Under the pieces are notes generated by a model. The model was given only the letters and a program-made list of their open reading frames with translations. It was not told the origin of the DNA and searched no databases. From assembly GCA_028456385.1 (NCBI GenBank), contig JALNQF010000621.1:1-19108 (forward strand): DNA of 19,108 bases, read 5' to 3'. Below, piece after piece: positions 18,291 through 19,108 of the stretch. This stretch comes from Ophiosphaerella korrae. Taxonomy: Eukaryota; Ascomycota; Dothideomycetes; Pleosporales; Phaeosphaeriaceae. The translations under genes and the position numbers were made by a program. Each line of letters begins with the position of its first letter. Position 1 is the first letter of the stretch.

Positions 18291-18960
18291 AAGCTAAATT
18301 ATAGTATAAAAATAGTAGGAATAGTTTACCTTAGCTAGTAAGCGTAAGACTCTTTTTAGGTTAGGGCCTACTTCTACTACTATAGCTATAACTACTATGC
18401 TCTCTTATAACTAGTTACGCGTAAGTCTAGTTTACTATTATAGAATTTACAACTAGCTACTAAATTCCTAGCTAAGGCTACTCTACACTACCTACCCCCT
18501 AATACTTATAAATATTAGGCTTACTAAGTCCTCTATATTAATAAACCTACTTATCGCAAAGCTTATATCTATAGTAAGTACTTATATAGAAATCTAGTAC
18601 TATTAAGTTACTTAGTAGTATTAACTTTACCTTCTCTTATACTATATATAAATACTTTTAGGTTTAATTTTATTAGCGCAAGGTAGAAGTAGTAGAAAAG
18701 AGTTTATAGTTAATATATTTTATATATAGAAGTTATATAAGTCTTAATTTTATACTAAAATTAGTAAAAACCTTAGCTCTATACTTTATAAATAATAATT
18801 TTAACTCTAAAAATAGTTAACTTCCTTAACCCTAGCTACTACTACTACTACCTAATAGGTATTATTAGTTAATTAGAGCCCTTTTTAAGCTCTAGGAATT
18901 CGCTCTTTAAAAGGAGAGAGACGTATAAGAGAGTTATTCCTTATATCTCTTATTTTTGTA
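18291..18960. other. Unassigned AT-rich stretch after element D
   Basis: No gene recognised. One forward frame near 18440-18710 reads long Ala/Leu/Tyr-containing segments (KFLAKATLHYLPPNTYKY, then SYLVVLTLPSLILYI) with few stops, which may be the end of element D's internal region or chance. A purine-rich run AAAAGGAGAGAGAC at 18909-18922 resembles a polypurine tract but does not abut an obvious TG start; the next TGTTAG is about 43 bp further on. Confidence 0.3.
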
Positions 18961-18965
18961 CTAAT

Positions 18966-19069
18966 GTTAGTAAGTTTATAACTTACTAATATTGCAAACT
19001 TACTAATATTACAAAACTTACTAATATCGTAAACTTACTAACATGTTAGTAAGTTTACAACTTACTAAC
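18966..19069. repeat. Cluster of interlocking palindromes and 17-bp direct repeats
   Basis: The motif AAACTTACTAAYAT occurs at 18996-19009, 19014-19027 and 19031-19044 (spacing 17-18 bp), and its complement GTTAGTAAGTTT at 18966 and 19045. As a result 19031-19056 is a perfect 26-bp palindrome, 19045-19069 is a perfect 11-bp inverted repeat with loop TAC, and 18966-18990 is a nearly perfect one. It may be a subterminal repeat array or LTR/TIR edge of an element extending beyond the window. Confidence 0.85.
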
Positions 19070-19108
19070 ATTTAACTACCTTTCTACTTTTAGTTAGCGC
19101 TTAGTAAG

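Noticed and set aside
18966..19070. CRISPR-like short direct repeats at the right edge
   Set aside because: Repeats are 14 bp with 3-4-bp gaps and inverted copies, with no unique spacers, in a clearly fungal transposon context.
1..19108. Open reading frames of moderate length in other frames as host genes
   Set aside because: They are shadows in an AT-rich, ATG-poor sequence; all recognisable protein similarity is transposon-derived and carries stops. No intact host coding region was found.
1..19108. AT-rich mitochondrial or plastid DNA
   Set aside because: No organelle genes, rRNA or tRNA; the composition is explained by transition decay of nuclear LTR elements and CpA loss on both strands.
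1..19108. Centromeric core
   Set aside because: RIPped nested Gypsy clusters occur in some fungal centromeres, but equally in other AT-rich compartments; nothing in the window separates these.

Overview
This window is a graveyard of transposable elements from a filamentous ascomycete fungus (Pezizomycotina; the exact species cannot be told). It is very AT-rich, and CpA/TpG dinucleotides are almost gone from both strands, replaced by TpA. Reading frames that clearly descend from transposon proteins are broken nearly only by TAA and TAG, at places where Gln, Arg or Trp codons are expected. This is the signature of repeat-induced point mutation (RIP), a process known only from fungi. I see no intact protein gene, no host gene, and no rRNA or tRNA.

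Layout. (1) 1-1503 (+): 3' end of a Ty3/Gypsy chromovirus, element A, cut by the window edge: integrase C-terminus, chromodomain, 3' tail and LTR. (2) 1504-3960: an island with a duplicated 73-bp segment, a decayed PIF/Harbinger-type DDE transposase (+), a near-perfect 59-bp-arm palindrome, and an unassigned decayed reading frame (-). (3) 3961-10888 (-): element B, same family as A, with both LTRs and a complete gag-protease-RT-RNase H-integrase-chromodomain frame carrying only RIP stops. (4) 10889-16707 (+): element C, a sister subfamily. Its 5' LTR is truncated to 99 bp at the junction with B and its integrase core is removed by a clean 884-nt deletion. (5) 16708-17905 (+): element D, an older and different chromovirus whose integrase zinc finger is interrupted by the end of C. 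(6) 17900-19108: D's 3' region with degenerate tandem repeats, then a cluster of interlocking palindromes and 17-bp direct repeats.

History inferred: C inserted into D, and B lies against or inside C's 5' LTR. The left flank of B does not continue C's LTR, so a later rearrangement is likely. A and B face each other tail to tail, forming 1.4-1.5-kb inverted arms around the Harbinger island. All copies were then heavily RIPped, unevenly: B's right LTR is much less mutated than its left one. Small deletions at 5-6-nt microhomologies are superimposed.

The least expected items are the palindrome at 2924-3044, a possible extra reading frame downstream of the chromodomain kept at the same offset in A, B and C, the sequence context of the CpA sites that escaped RIP, and the palindrome cluster at the right edge. 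Domain calls come from reading translations by eye; no database search was run.
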